From an uncultured Alphaproteobacteria bacterium (GTDB taxonomy: Bacteria > Pseudomonadota > Alphaproteobacteria > HIMB59 > GCA-002718135), in NCBI GenBank assembly GCA_902518895.1, contig CABYHL010000008.1, positions 1-49,935 of the forward strand: 49,935 nucleotides of DNA. The letters are read 5' to 3'. Each line of letters starts with the position of its first letter. Position 1 is the stretch's first letter. The translations under genes were made by a program, and so were the position numbers. Of this stretch, positions 1 through 8,172 are shown in pieces. Below the pieces are notes generated by a model. The model had not been told where the DNA came from and searched no databases. It saw nothing but the letters and a program-made list of their open reading frames with translations.

Positions 1-590
1 TTTTCAACTATTGTAGATGTATATTTTTCCTGATCATGAAGACATTTCTTTAGATCTATAAAAAAGTTTGAATAATCTTTTTTTAATTTTTCTTTTACAA
101 TATTTTTAAAACTACTATTAATTTCACCTAAGTCTACACCAACAATTTCTTCAAATGCTACGTTTTTAAACGCTTTAATTAATAAATTTTGATCTTTTTT
201 AGTATTTCCAATTTTAAGATCTCTAATATACTTATTCTTTAGATTTTTTTGTATTCCCTTGAATTCACTACTACCTATAGCTTCTACTCGTGCTTGTTCC
301 AAAACATTAATTATTTCGTTTGATAATTCATCTTGATTTAAAAAGTTTTGGTGTATGTCTTTTGAATGCAATCTGAACTCTAATGCAAAAGAGTCCGCTT
401 CAGCTCTTAAATATTCTAGATTATTTTTGAAATCTTCAATTTTTGGTTCAGTTAGATTTATAGTGTTACCAATAATTGAAGGATTTTCTTTAACAAAATT
501 AATCTCTATATCTTCTTTTTTACCTATTGATTTTATTGTAGCACTTAATGACTTTTTAAAATCTTCAATAATTTCGCTATTCTTTGACAT
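1..590 (-). CDS. cobT: Cobaltochelatase subunit CobT, N-terminal part (cut by window edge)
   Basis: Reading the reverse strand from ATG at 590 gives 196 codons open to the left edge. The product starts MSKNSEIIEDFKKSLSATI and carries LEQARVEAIGS near residue 95, which matches the QARVEAIG element of CobT. CobT pairs with the AAA+ protein CobS to form the chaperone-like part of the ATP-dependent aerobic cobaltochelatase that inserts cobalt into hydrogenobyrinate a,c-diamide with CobN. The start overlaps the end of cobS by 14 bases, so the two are probably translated together. The C-terminal von Willebrand-type metal-binding domain would lie outside the window. No other cobalamin gene is visible here, so the physiological role is not proven. 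Confidence 0.85.
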   Translation of the reverse strand, partial: MSKNSEIIEDFKKSLSATIKSIGKKEDIEINFVKENPSIIGNTINLTEPKIEDFKNNLEYLRAEADSFALEFRLHSKDIHQNFLNQDELSNEIINVLEQARVEAIGSSEFKGIQKNLKNKYIRDLKIGNTKKDQNLLIKAFKNVAFEEIVGVDLGEINSSFKNIVKEKLKKDYSNFFIDLKKCLHDQEKYTSTIVE

Positions 591-1560
591 TAGCTACCTT
601 AGCATCAGTAATATCAATTCCAAATGACCTTTGAAAATATTCCTGTAAGATAGATCTCTCCATTTCATCGCATCTATTTAAAAAAGATAGTTTAAAAGAA
701 TATTCTATATCATTGAATAGAAGATAATTTTCTGCCCAAGTCAATACAGTTCTTGGACTCATAACAGTTGAAATATCACCATTAATGAATCCTGATCTAG
801 AAAGATCTGCAGTAGCTACCATGCATTTAACAATTTCTTTGCCATCCTTATTATTAAGTTTTTTTACTTTACTTAAGATAATATTTATTTCTTGCTCGTT
901 ACTAAGGTAATTTAAAGTTGATACAATATTCCATCTATCCATTTGACCTTGATTTATTTGTTGAGTACCATGATACAAACCAGATGTATCACCAAGACCA
1001 ACAGTGTTTGCTGTAGCAAACAACCTAAAAAATTTGTGAGGTTTGATTACTCTTGATTGATCCAGTAGAGTTAATTTACCTTCTGACTCCAAAATACGTT
1101 GAATTACAAACATTACATCAGGTCTGCCTGCATCATATTCATCAAACACTAAAGCTACAGGATTTTTGTATGACCATGGAAGTATGCCATCCTGAAACTC
1201 TGTCACCTGTTTATTATCTTTGAGTACGATAGCATCTTTGCCAATCAAATCTATCCTGCTGATGTGGCTATCTAAATTAATTCTAATACATGGCCAATTA
1301 AGTCTGGCTGCTACTTGTTCAATATGGGTAGATTTACCAGTACCATGATATCCTTGTATCAATACCCTTCTATTAGATGAAAAACCAGCAAGTATTGAAA
1401 GAGTTGTCATTGGATCAAAAATATATGTTTGATCTATTTCTGGTACGTGTTCAGTTTTTTCTTTAAACTTATAAACCTCAAACTCACAGGAAACCCCAAA
1501 AGTTTCTTTGGGATCAATTTTGATACTAGGAGATATTTCTATATTTTTTTTATCAGTCAT
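577..1560 (-). CDS. cobS: Cobaltochelatase subunit CobS, AAA+ ATPase
   Basis: The 327-residue length fits CobS. The Walker A loop GYHGTGKSTHIEQVAARL lies near residues 69-86 and is almost diagnostic of the family. A Walker B segment ALVFDEYD lies near residue 136, followed by the sensor region LFATANTVGLGD. CobS hydrolyses ATP in a complex with CobT to drive metal insertion by CobN in the cytoplasm. The gene overlaps cobT at its 3' end and the J-domain gene at its 5' end by 8 bases, giving one reverse-strand unit (J-domain, cobS, cobT). This trio is often kept in alphaproteobacteria. Some streamlined marine alphaproteobacteria are thought to keep cobST without the full cobalamin route, so the metal-chelation role is an inference. 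Confidence 0.93.
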   Translation of the reverse strand: MTDKKNIEISPSIKIDPKETFGVSCEFEVYKFKEKTEHVPEIDQTYIFDPMTTLSILAGFSSNRRVLIQGYHGTGKSTHIEQVAARLNWPCIRINLDSHISRIDLIGKDAIVLKDNKQVTEFQDGILPWSYKNPVALVFDEYDAGRPDVMFVIQRILESEGKLTLLDQSRVIKPHKFFRLFATANTVGLGDTSGLYHGTQQINQGQMDRWNIVSTLNYLSNEQEINIILSKVKKLNNKDGKEIVKCMVATADLSRSGFINGDISTVMSPRTVLTWAENYLLFNDIEYSFKLSFLNRCDEMERSILQEYFQRSFGIDITDAKVANVKE

Positions 1561-2140
1561 TTTTAAATTTTTTTAAAAGTATTTTGTATGAGCTATTTAT
1601 TTCCTTAAACTTTTCTTCTGCTTTTTTATCGTTACCATTTACATCAGGGTGAAATATTTTCACTAGTTTTTTGTAAGTTTTTTTAATTTTATCCAACGTC
1701 AATGGTAGATCTAGATTGAATAATGATAGAGCTGCACTTTCTTCTTTTGTAAGATTTTCATCAACCAGCTTATTTCTAAAGTAATTATTATCTCTTTCAT
1801 TTGGATTTAAATCGTTCATTTCTTCGTTAAAAAAATTGTTAATTTGATCCATAACTTTGTGATAATTTCCCTTTAATGGCCAAGATGGCCTGTTCCAAAT
1901 AATATCTTCTCTCATTGAATTCTCAATTTCATTAACTGACAATCCTTTATAAAAATCCCATGACTTATTGTATTCCTTAATATGTTCCATGCAAAAATAA
2001 TAATATTGATTTAACAAAACTCTAGATTTTGGTGCTTTAAACTTACCTTCACTATTACAATCTTTGTTATCACATTTTCTAAAAAATGTTTTTTCCCAAG
2101 AAAGACTATTTTTATTAATATCTATTTTATGTTTACCCAT
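1553..2140 (-). CDS. J-domain (DnaJ-like) protein with N-terminal Cys cluster
   Basis: From ATG at 2140 the product is 195 residues. A C-terminal J domain (about residues 130-193) contains the HPD tripeptide in KIFHPDVNGND, which stimulates the ATPase of Hsp70 (DnaK) partners. The N-terminal half has Cys-x4-Cys (CDNKDC) and a later Cys-x2-His (CMEH), resembling a small metal-binding site. There is no Gly/Phe region or DnaJ zinc-finger repeat, so it is a specialised co-chaperone and not DnaJ itself. I prefer 2140 over an upstream start at 2200 because the latter would run into bolA, which diverges at 2164. The 8-base overlap with cobS suggests it serves the CobST complex or is simply co-transcribed. 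Confidence 0.85.
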   Translation of the reverse strand: MGKHKIDINKNSLSWEKTFFRKCDNKDCNSEGKFKAPKSRVLLNQYYYFCMEHIKEYNKSWDFYKGLSVNEIENSMREDIIWNRPSWPLKGNYHKVMDQINNFFNEEMNDLNPNERDNNYFRNKLVDENLTKEESAALSLFNLDLPLTLDKIKKTYKKLVKIFHPDVNGNDKKAEEKFKEINSSYKILLKKFKND

Positions 2141-2163
2141 ACCTATTATATAGTTTAAAAATA

Positions 2164-2418
2164 ATGAATCGTAAGCAAAGAATTGATAAAATATTGTCAA
2201 ATAAATTTGATAATTTTTTAGTAGAAATTATTGATAATTCAAATTTACATAAAGGGCATAATAATTTTACCGGTAGTGGTGAAACTCATATTAAAATCAT
2301 TTTGACGAAAAAAAATAATTCCTCATTTAATAGATTAAATATTCATAGGATTATCAATAAATTACTTGAAGAAGAATTTGCAAGGGGCTTACATTCTTTA
2401 GAAATTAAAATTAATTAA
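2164..2418 (+). CDS. bolA: BolA family protein
   Basis: The 84-residue product shows the BolA fold pattern: an N-terminal helix (MNRKQRIDKILSNKF), a loop with HKGHNNFTGSGETHIKI near residues 29-45, and RLNIHRIINKLL followed by a closing strand with the His of GLHSLEIKIN. The conserved His residues match those used by BolA proteins to share a [2Fe-2S] cluster with monothiol glutaredoxins. The likely role is iron-sulfur cluster trafficking or iron sensing. It is transcribed away from the J-domain gene across a 23-base gap. Its TAA stop overlaps the stop of the convergent corC-like gene within the 8-base palindrome TTAATTAA (2411-2418). Confidence 0.9.
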   Translation: MNRKQRIDKILSNKFDNFLVEIIDNSNLHKGHNNFTGSGETHIKIILTKKNNSSFNRLNIHRIINKLLEEEFARGLHSLEIKIN

Positions 2419-3658
2419 TTTTTGAAATTTCAACTTTTGATATTTGCTTTTTTGAATGTGATAAAACTTTATAATTAAAAAAATTATCTTTAAAAGATTC
2501 ACCATATGAAGGTATTTTTTTTGAAATATCTAAAATATATCCAGCTATTGTAGATGACTCAATTTCTGGTGGATCTAAATCAAAACTTTTATACAAATCT
2601 CTAATATTTTTCTCACCATTGATTATCACCTTGCCATAGTTATTTAGTTTAAATTCATTTTCTGGTACATCAATTTCATCTACTATTTCACCAACTATTT
2701 CTTCAATAATATCCTCTAAAGTTATTAACCCAAGTAATTCACCAAATTCATCAACAACAAATGCTAAGTGTTCTTTTCTTTTTTTAAATTCTACTAATTG
2801 TTCTAATAGATTTGTAGTTTCAGGAATAAACCATGGATTAGAAATTTTATCAAAAATAATTTCTTTTGATTCATTATGATTCTTTAAATCTATATTTAAA
2901 GTTCTAACGTTCAATAAACCTATTATATTTTCAGGATTATCTTTCCAAAAAGGAATACGGGTGTATCTAGAATTATTAATTTTTTGTATTATTTCGTTAG
3001 TTCTAAGAGATGAATCTATTGAGTAAATATTTTTTCGATGTGTAAAAATTTCTTCAACAGTTATGTCGTTTAACTGTAATATGCTTTGTAACATATCTTT
3101 TTCTTGCTCATAATCCGGATTTGAAGTTTTATAAAGATCTATTACTCCTTTTAATTCTTCTTCTGATTGAATGTCGTTATTTTTTATATCATTATCATTT
3201 TTTCTAAAAATCAATCTTACAATTAAATTAATTACAAATACAAAAATAAATAAAATTTTATTTAAATAATAAATAATTGGAGAAATTAATAATGCAGTCC
3301 TATTTGGTCTATTTATTGCATAAGTCTTAGGTAGAACCTCAGCAAATATTACAATTACAACTGTCATAATTAGAGTGGCATAAAAAATACCTTCCACTCC
3401 AAAAAGATCATAAAAAAATGCTGTAGCAAGAGAAGACGCAAGAATATTGACTAAATTGTTTGATAATAGCAGTGTAGATATTACATTATCTTTTTTGTCT
3501 AGTAGTTCAAGTACATACCCAGCTCTTTTACTACCCTTTTTTTTCTTATAAAGAATTCTTGCTTTTGAAGTTGCAGTTATCGCAGTTTCAGATCCTGATA
3601 AAAAACCTGATAGAGTTACAAGAATTATAAGTAATAAAAGAAGGAATATACTCGTCAT
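2411..3658 (-). CDS. CorC/HlyC-type (CNNM) membrane protein with CBS domains
   Basis: The 415-residue protein starts with a DUF21/CNNM transmembrane module (MTSIFLLLLLIILVTLSGFL, with further hydrophobic segments to about residue 150). A linker and a CBS pair follow (about 195-325, including FVVDEFGELLGLITLEDIIE), then a C-terminal CorC_HlyC domain (about 335-410). Members are linked to Mg2+/Co2+ efflux or homeostasis; older annotation calls them hemolysins. The start directly abuts the aroB stop at 3659, placing it last in an aroK-aroB-corC unit, an order I associate with alphaproteobacteria. Its stop is interlocked with that of bolA. The transported ion cannot be told from sequence. Confidence 0.88.
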   Translation of the reverse strand: MTSIFLLLLLIILVTLSGFLSGSETAITATSKARILYKKKKGSKRAGYVLELLDKKDNVISTLLLSNNLVNILASSLATAFFYDLFGVEGIFYATLIMTVVIVIFAEVLPKTYAINRPNRTALLISPIIYYLNKILFIFVFVINLIVRLIFRKNDNDIKNNDIQSEEELKGVIDLYKTSNPDYEQEKDMLQSILQLNDITVEEIFTHRKNIYSIDSSLRTNEIIQKINNSRYTRIPFWKDNPENIIGLLNVRTLNIDLKNHNESKEIIFDKISNPWFIPETTNLLEQLVEFKKRKEHLAFVVDEFGELLGLITLEDIIEEIVGEIVDEIDVPENEFKLNNYGKVIINGEKNIRDLYKSFDLDPPEIESSTIAGYILDISKKIPSYGESFKDNFFNYKVLSHSKKQISKVEISKIN

Positions 3659-4726
3659 TTATATGTTTTGTAAAATTTTATAAACCTTATTTTTATCAAG
3701 CTTTTTGTAAAAAATTGAATTACCTATTTTATCTATTAGTGAAAAAATAATATTATTTTGATAATTTTTTTTATCTTTAGTTATTTGACTTATTAACCTT
3801 TTATCTTTCAATATATTATCATTCAATTTGAGTCTATATTTTTTGAAATGTTTAATTATTCTTTCCAAATCATTTGATGAAAGTAAACCAAGATAATTAG
3901 ACATTTTTGCTTCAGTTATCATACCTATGGAGATTGCTTCTCCATGATTAAATTTTTTATAATTATAGTGACTTTCAATAGCGTGACCAATTGTATGTCC
4001 AAAATTTAACATTGCTCTAGAATTATTGTCTAAGAGAAATTCTTTTTCATCATTATTAACATAAAAAAGTTTAATCATGATAGATTTATAAATTGCTTTT
4101 TCTAAAATAGTTTTATCTAAATCAAGTAATTTTTTTGTATTTTCTTCTAACCAACAAAAAAATGAATAATCTTTTATCAAAGCATGCTTTATTATTTCTG
4201 CATACCCAGATTTTATTTCTTTTTTTGATAAACTATTTAATACAGAGATGTCAATTAACACCTCTTTTGGTTGATAGAAAGTTCCAAGTAAATTTTTTCC
4301 AAAAATAGAATTGATCCCATTTTTACCTCCTATAGAACTATCTACTTGCGATAAGAGCGTTGTTGGTATGAGATAAAAATCTAAACCTCTCATTACTGTG
4401 CTTGCAACAAATCCTGCTAAATCGCCTAGAGTACCTCCTCCAATAGCAATAATTACAGATTTTCTATTTACTTTACCTTTGATAAGTTTTTCAGAAAGAT
4501 TTTTATACCCATTAAAAGTTTTTATTTTCTCTCCACATTGAATAAATAAAATTTTTATATTTTTTTGTTTACTGTACTTTAAATTAATTTTAATTTTTGA
4601 ATCTACGATACAAAATACCTTTTCATTTTTTTTTGCAATAAGTTCAACAAATTTAGAAATATAATTATTTTTTATTAATATTGAAGTTTTTAATTTTTTA
4701 TTTTTTATAAATAATTTAGTTTTCAT
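3659..4726 (-). CDS. aroB: 3-dehydroquinate synthase
   Basis: This enzyme converts DAHP to 3-dehydroquinate, the second step of the shikimate pathway, using NAD+ and a divalent metal. The 355-residue length is typical. The NAD-binding segment GGGTLGDLAGFVAST and the following PTTLLSQVDSSIGGK are nearly invariant in AroB. Metal ligands are visible as Glu in SGYAEIIKHALI, His in NFGHTIGHA and His in HGEAISIGM. It overlaps the end of aroK by 11 bases and is followed without a gap by the CorC-like gene. aroK and aroB are adjacent in many proteobacteria, so joint expression is expected. Confidence 0.96.
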   Translation of the reverse strand: MKTKLFIKNKKLKTSILIKNNYISKFVELIAKKNEKVFCIVDSKIKINLKYSKQKNIKILFIQCGEKIKTFNGYKNLSEKLIKGKVNRKSVIIAIGGGTLGDLAGFVASTVMRGLDFYLIPTTLLSQVDSSIGGKNGINSIFGKNLLGTFYQPKEVLIDISVLNSLSKKEIKSGYAEIIKHALIKDYSFFCWLEENTKKLLDLDKTILEKAIYKSIMIKLFYVNNDEKEFLLDNNSRAMLNFGHTIGHAIESHYNYKKFNHGEAISIGMITEAKMSNYLGLLSSNDLERIIKHFKKYRLKLNDNILKDKRLISQITKDKKNYQNNIIFSLIDKIGNSIFYKKLDKNKVYKILQNI

Positions 4727-5252
4727 ATAATTTAAGTTCAGATTTAATTTTTTCTAACACTTTAAACTTATCATTATTGTTGCTTACAATTAAATCAGCT
4801 TTTTCATAAAATCTTCTTCTATCATTATAAAGATTTTGTAAAGTTTCTCTTTTATTTATATTTTTATTTAACAATGGTCTCTTCTTTGAAGATATAAGTC
4901 TTTCAAGTAAATTGTTTAATTTAACTTGTAAATAAATTGAATAAGAATTCTTTTTTATAATTTTTCTAATTGTACTATTTATTATGCTACCTCCACCTAA
5001 TGAAATCACACAATTATCTAGAGTTAACAAATCAGTGCAAACTTTTAATTCTATATCTCTAAAAAATGACTCTCCTTTTTCCTCAAAAATTGTACTAATG
5101 CTCTTTTTCATTTTCAATTCAATTTCCTTATCAGAGTCATAGAACTTTAAATTTAGATATTTGCTTAAATCTTTACCAATTATTGATTTTCCAGAGCCCA
5201 TAAGGCCCATTATACAAATATTTTTTTTTTTAATCTTAGTTAGGTCATACAT
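4716..5252 (-). CDS. aroK: Shikimate kinase
   Basis: The product phosphorylates shikimate at the 3-OH with ATP. With ATG at 5252 it is 178 residues, the usual AroK size. Visible motifs are Walker A GLMGSGKS, substrate-binding DSDKEIE and SFFRDIE, GGGSI, and the lid segment KKRPLL. A TTG at 5279 would add nine residues (MSRIRNFYN) with no family support, so I chose the ATG. The upstream 99 bases (5253-5351) separate it from a divergent small membrane ORF and should hold both promoters. First gene of the aroK-aroB-corC unit. Confidence 0.94.
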   Translation of the reverse strand: MYDLTKIKKKNICIMGLMGSGKSIIGKDLSKYLNLKFYDSDKEIELKMKKSISTIFEEKGESFFRDIELKVCTDLLTLDNCVISLGGGSIINSTIRKIIKKNSYSIYLQVKLNNLLERLISSKKRPLLNKNINKRETLQNLYNDRRRFYEKADLIVSNNNDKFKVLEKIKSELKLYEN

Positions 5253-5351
5253 ATTATAAAAATTTCTTATTCTTGACAAATTTTTGTTGAAATTAGAAAA
5301 AACTTAAAAAAATGGTAAAAACATATATTAGTCATTTTTGAAATAGCATAT

Positions 5352-5480
5352 ATGAAAAGTTCATACATTATATATTTTTTTATAATACTAACAATAATCG
5401 TTTTTACGACTCTATATCTAATTGAAATTCCCTCACCTTCAGCAATTATTACCGAAAAATACACACTAAATCTAAAATGA
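5352..5480 (+). CDS. Small single-span membrane protein, 42 residues
   Basis: ATG at 5352 opens 42 codons ending in TGA at 5478-5480. That stop overlaps the ATG of the next gene as ATGA. The product has one strongly hydrophobic segment (about residues 5-24, YIIYFFIILTIIVFTTLYLI), followed by EIPSPSAIITEKYTLNLK, which would sit outside the membrane. Short alphaproteobacterial proteins with a single span followed by an IPxP-type motif and an acidic/basic tail are familiar to me, so I judge it real. The tight coupling to the exported protein downstream supports this. Function is unknown; a membrane anchor or partner for the downstream protein is only a guess. It is easily missed because of its length. 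Confidence 0.65.
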   Translation: MKSSYIIYFFIILTIIVFTTLYLIEIPSPSAIITEKYTLNLK

Positions 5481-7237
5481 AATTAGTTTTTTTAATCTTT
5501 TTTATCCTATTTTCACATACCGTTTTTGCGAATGAAGAGAATAATAGTGCAGTAGAGGTAATCAATTTATATGAAACTAAGAGTCTTGATCAAATGGTAT
5601 TAGAAAATCTTAATGAGAATGAAGAAATTGAAGATGAATTTGAAACTTCAGATGAATTAACTGACACTCAAACTAATGAGGCTGAAGTAAAGCAAATTGA
5701 AATTGTAAAAAATAATTTCTTTATGAATAATGAGATTGACTATCTCAAAAAATATTTTGCAAATATTCAAAATATTAATTCAAAAACATTACAAATACAA
5801 ATTATTGAAGTTTTAGAAGATCTACAATTAAATTTAGAAATTGAGAAAGATAAACAAATCTTTTTTCTTATTATAAATTATTTTAAATCTATTGGTCTAC
5901 TTAATAAGTCTTATGAATTAATTGATAAATACGATTTAAGAAATGATATAAATTTTAATTTCTATACCAAGGTTAAATTAAATTATTTGTTATCAACTTT
6001 TCAATTAAATGAAGCATGTAATTTTAAAGATGAATTAAATTCTAATATAAAATTAGAATTTTTCTTTTTAGAAAAACTAGATATATTTTGTCTGATTTTA
6101 AATGATAACCAATCTGAAGCTAATTTATTAAACTCAATTTTAATAGAATCTGAAAAAAATTCAGATATTTATTATCAACATTTGTTTTCACTCATATCTA
6201 ATCCACCTGACTCACAAAATTTTGATATTGAAATTAAAAATTCAGAAATTAATAAAGAATTATTATTTTTATATAGTGCAATGACTAGAATTGCAGAGCT
6301 ACCTTTTTCAAATTCATTTTATGAACTTGATAAAAAAAATCTATCAATTCCAATTATTTTAAACCAAGCTTCTCCTATCGAACTTAGAATTAAAGCTGCG
6401 AATAACAGTTTTTTAGAAAAATTAATAACAGTTGATAGTTTAGCAGCATTATATATGTCAGCTGATTTTAATTCAGATCAATTTAGTAATCCTCAACAAA
6501 CAATAGATTCTTTTTTAAATAATAAAGAATTAAGTATGGCTTTTTTATATCAACTGGTAAATATTCAAATTTTTCCAAAAGATAGACTAAATGTTTTGAT
6601 TCAATTTTGGGATTTTGCAAAACAAAATAATTTAGAGGAAATAGCATACAAATTATCAATAAATATGCTAAGCTCTATTGATCCTAGTTCTGAAAATATT
6701 ATTTATGGACCTCAAATTGCTTCAGCCTATATATTTAATAATGAATTTCAAAATGCAATAGAATGGATAGAATTGTATGAAAGTGCAAAGCAGGTTGACT
6801 CAAAAAGCATATATACTAGAATATTACTAGATATATATTCTTCTGATAATTTAAATTCGTTCATAAATTCTATTAATTTAACTTTTGAAAATTATAGTGA
6901 CGATTATTATAATGAAAATGCTGAATTGTTATTCGTTATTAAGGACGTAATGAATTTAGATATAAAATCTAATAATAATATAAATTTTGATAATATTTTT
7001 GATAATAGATCAATGCCTTCACTTTTTCTTTTAAATGAAATTAAAGAGAGTATTACTAACAGTAATCATGAAAAATTTCTTTTTTATTCACTAATTTCTT
7101 TAAATGGTAAAGAATGGAATGATTTACACCCAGAACATTTAAAACTTATTCTTGATGGATATATTAATTTTAAAGATGGGTCACTTTTTAGAAATTTAGT
7201 TTTAGAGATATTTAAAAGTTATAAATTCATTATATGA
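5477..7237 (+). CDS. Exported helical protein of unknown function
   Basis: The 586-residue product starts with a signal peptide (MKLVFLIFFILFSHTVFA, likely cut before NEENN). A strongly acidic low-complexity stretch follows (about residues 25-75, with ENLNENEEIEDEFETSDELT). The rest is alternating amphipathic helices with no enzyme motif I recognise, reminiscent of helical-repeat (TPR-like) periplasmic proteins. It starts in ATGA overlap with the 42-residue membrane protein and ends in ATGA overlap with accA, so all three are probably co-translated. The codon composition matches the surroundings. I cannot name a family. A structural or scaffolding role in the periplasm is inferred only from the layout. 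Confidence 0.8.
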   Translation: MKLVFLIFFILFSHTVFANEENNSAVEVINLYETKSLDQMVLENLNENEEIEDEFETSDELTDTQTNEAEVKQIEIVKNNFFMNNEIDYLKKYFANIQNINSKTLQIQIIEVLEDLQLNLEIEKDKQIFFLIINYFKSIGLLNKSYELIDKYDLRNDINFNFYTKVKLNYLLSTFQLNEACNFKDELNSNIKLEFFFLEKLDIFCLILNDNQSEANLLNSILIESEKNSDIYYQHLFSLISNPPDSQNFDIEIKNSEINKELLFLYSAMTRIAELPFSNSFYELDKKNLSIPIILNQASPIELRIKAANNSFLEKLITVDSLAALYMSADFNSDQFSNPQQTIDSFLNNKELSMAFLYQLVNIQIFPKDRLNVLIQFWDFAKQNNLEEIAYKLSINMLSSIDPSSENIIYGPQIASAYIFNNEFQNAIEWIELYESAKQVDSKSIYTRILLDIYSSDNLNSFINSINLTFENYSDDYYNENAELLFVIKDVMNLDIKSNNNINFDNIFDNRSMPSLFLLNEIKESITNSNHEKFLFYSLISLNGKEWNDLHPEHLKLILDGYINFKDGSLFRNLVLEIFKSYKFII

Positions 7238-8172
7238 TCAAATACTTTGAATTTGAAAAAGAAATAGAAAAAATTGAAATATTGTTAAGTCAATTAAATA
7301 ACAATAAAGAACTAAACTTTGATAAAATTAATAAATTAAGTAAAGAAAAAGATGAGTTATACAAAAAAATTTATTCAAATTTAGATCCTTGGCAAAAGGT
7401 TCAAGTATCTCGACATGGAGAAAGGCCTCATACAATTGATTACATTGAAAAAATTTTTAATGATGTTATTTTTTTACATGGAGATAAAAAATATGCCGAT
7501 GATAGCGCAATTATAGGAGGCTTAGCAAAAATAGATGGCAATTCTATATTTTTCGTAGGAACCGAAAAAGGCAATACTATGGAAACAAGAATTAAGCATA
7601 ACTTCGGAATGGCTAAACCAGAGGGTTATAGAAAAGTTCAAAGATTACTAAAATTAGCAGAAAAATTTAATTTACCTTTGATATCATTTGTTGATACGGC
7701 AGGTGCGTTTCCTGGAAAGGATGCAGAAGAAAGAGGGCAATCAGAGTCTATAGCATCATCAATACTTCATTTTTTAAAAACAAAAATTCCAACAATATCA
7801 ATAATTATTGGAGAAGGTGGGTCAGGTGGAGCAATAGGAATTGCTACTTCGGATAGAGTGCTAATGTTAGAACATTCGATTTATTCAGTTATTTCCCCTG
7901 AGGGTTGTGCTTCTATTTTATGGAGGAATACAGAATTTTCTCAGGAAGCTGCTAAAACCTTAAAATTAACATCTGTTGATTGTAAAAATTTTAATATTAT
8001 TGATGATATAATCTCAGAACCATATGGAGGAGCACATAGGCATCCTTTAAAGCAAGCAGAATTAATTAAAGAAAAAATTATTAGCATTATTAATGAGCTA
8101 AAAAATATTTCAATAAAAGAATTAGTTCAAATTAGAAAAGAAAAGTACTTAAATATCACTTCTGATATTTAG
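7234..8172 (+). CDS. accA: Acetyl-CoA carboxylase carboxyltransferase subunit alpha
   Basis: AccA and AccD form the carboxyltransferase that moves CO2 from carboxybiotin to acetyl-CoA, giving malonyl-CoA for fatty-acid synthesis. The 312-residue length and motifs are typical: an N-terminal helical leader ([18 protein letters not shown]), then [36 protein letters not shown] and the oxyanion region [20 protein letters not shown], then [14 protein letters not shown]. The start overlaps the preceding stop by 4 bases. Its TAG stop shares bases with the convergent secA stop (8169-8172). Confidence 0.96.
   Translation: MIKYFEFEKEIEKIEILLSQLNNNKELNFDKINKLSKEKDELYKKIYSNLDPWQKVQVSRHGERPHTIDYIEKIFNDVIFLHGDKKYADDSAIIGGLAKIDGNSIFFVGTEKGNTMETRIKHNFGMAKPEGYRKVQRLLKLAEKFNLPLISFVDTAGAFPGKDAEERGQSESIASSILHFLKTKIPTISIIIGEGGSGGAIGIATSDRVLMLEHSIYSVISPEGCASILWRNTEFSQEAAKTLKLTSVDCKNFNIIDDIISEPYGGAHRHPLKQAELIKEKIISIINELKNISIKELVQIRKEKYLNITSDI

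Noticed and set aside
5267-5464. Reverse-strand open frame of 65 codons between aroK and the exported protein
   Set aside because: The forward 42-residue frame on the same DNA has a membrane span and start-stop coupling to its neighbour; the reverse frame has neither.
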